From Thermoplasmata archaeon (GTDB lineage Archaea; Thermoplasmatota; JAKEGO01): 6,291 bases of DNA. Positions 6,018 to 6,291 of the stretch are shown here, piece after piece (position 1 is the stretch's first letter; every line of letters begins with the position of its first letter). The DNA lies in NCBI GenBank assembly GCA_022615805.1, contig JAKEGO010000178.1, forward strand, positions 1 through 6,291, in the 5' to 3' direction. A program made the position numbers and the translations under genes. The notes below the pieces were generated by a model that saw only the letters and a program-made list of their open reading frames with translations, ran no database searches and was not told where the DNA came from.

Positions 6018-6029
6018 CTTAAACCTTCT
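6018..6029 (-). promoter_or_regulatory. Archaeal BRE/TATA promoter of the Xaa-Pro dipeptidase gene
   Basis: On the minus strand AGAAGG (6029-6024) precedes TTTAAG (6023-6018). Transcription starting about 26 bases from the TATA centre would begin near 5995, giving a leader of about 22 bases that carries the Shine-Dalgarno at 5987-5981. This fixes the ATG at 5973 as the start. Confidence 0.7.
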
Positions 6030-6291
6030 GGCCGACCCGCCCTTCGCGTCATCCTCCGTCCGATGGCGGCTCGTTCCGAGGGGCGCCCTTGGCCGGCGGG
6101 CGAGGACTCGACGGTCCCGCCTCGAGCGGTCGATGGATGGAGATATCCTCTCGGCAAGGCTCTCATGTTCCCGCGACCCGGCGGGGACACGCCCGCCGCT
6201 CCCGGTCCCCATGGGGGGATGGGACCGCTCCCTTCCTCCTACGCGAAGCCGCCCCGTCCGGACCGCTCCGGGGGGGAGTGCCCATCGCTCG
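6030..6291. other. Non-coding stretch at the window end, no gene seen
   Basis: About 260 bases upstream of the dipeptidase promoter carry no protein with a recognisable family and no tRNA-like cloverleaf on either strand. An 80-codon minus-strand frame (6212-5970) is Arg/Ser/Gly-rich, runs through the dipeptidase promoter and lacks support. What can be seen is a 7-bp inverted repeat, CGGTCCC (6203-6209) and GGGACCG (6221-6227), and a short repeat family described separately. The start of a neighbouring gene may lie beyond 6291. Confidence 0.55.
6124..6269. repeat. Short dispersed repeat GACCGCTC (three copies)
   Basis: GGACCGCTCC occurs at 6222-6231 and again at 6260-6269, a perfect 10-base direct repeat 38 bases apart. 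The reverse complement of its core, GAGCGGTC, is at 6124-6131. The copies might be operator half-sites for a gene beyond the window, or chance in GC-rich DNA. Confidence 0.3.

Noticed and set aside
6164..6187. Possible tRNA or small RNA signal (GC-rich inverted repeat)
   Set aside because: The stem is only about five clean pairs, and no T-loop, anticodon arm or acceptor pairing can be laid out on either strand.
5970..6212. 80-codon minus-strand frame upstream of the dipeptidase
   Set aside because: It runs through the dipeptidase promoter and ribosome-binding site and has an Arg/Ser/Gly-rich composition without any motif.
1..6291. CRISPR array, insertion sequence, toxin-antitoxin or defence island
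   Set aside because: No regularly spaced repeats, transposase, integrase or defence-type protein was seen; all genes are full-length metabolic enzymes apart from the edge-truncated surface protein.

Overview
The window is strongly GC-rich, densely coded DNA that looks archaeal, most likely from a Thermoplasmatota-like euryarchaeal lineage. The archaeal call rests on TATA/BRE-type promoters (TTTAAA or TAAAAATAATA preceded by a GAA(A)-rich element), short or absent leaders, Shine-Dalgarno sites of the GGAGG/GGTGG kind, a four-subunit 2-oxoacid:ferredoxin oxidoreductase, and a surface protein ending in a PGF-CTERM-like sorting tail. The lineage is an inference from composition and gene style; no marker gene here fixes it.

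Layout. Positions 1-365 (+) hold the 3' end of a secreted or surface protein. It converges on a four-gene operon on the minus strand, read from about 3462 down to 416: porG (gamma), vorD (delta), vorA (alpha), vorB (beta). A divergent intergenic region of about 300 bases (3463-3770) carries the operon promoter on one side and the gcvT promoter on the other, with a G-quadruplex-type motif between them. gcvT (+, 3771-4841) encodes the aminomethyltransferase (T-protein) of the glycine cleavage system. It converges, across 79 bases containing a hairpin, on an M24B Xaa-Pro dipeptidase gene (-, 4921-5973), whose promoter lies at 6018-6029. From there to the window end (about 260 bases) I see no gene, only short repeats and small inverted repeats.

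Function. The gene set fits peptide and amino-acid catabolism. The Xaa-Pro dipeptidase would release amino acids from proline-containing dipeptides. GcvT would move the C1 unit of glycine onto tetrahydrofolate. The oxidoreductase would convert 2-oxoacids plus CoA to acyl-CoA and CO2 while reducing ferredoxin. Sequence motifs place the oxidoreductase nearer to the 2-ketoisovalerate (branched-chain) type, VOR, than to pyruvate-specific POR. The operon is tightly coupled: junctions are 1-4 bases, and each internal ribosome-binding site is embedded in the last codons of the gene before it.

I found no previously undescribed system. The points most worth a second look are the VOR-type assignment, the apparently leaderless TTG start of porG, the PGF-CTERM tail, and the G-quadruplex-type motif between the divergent promoters.
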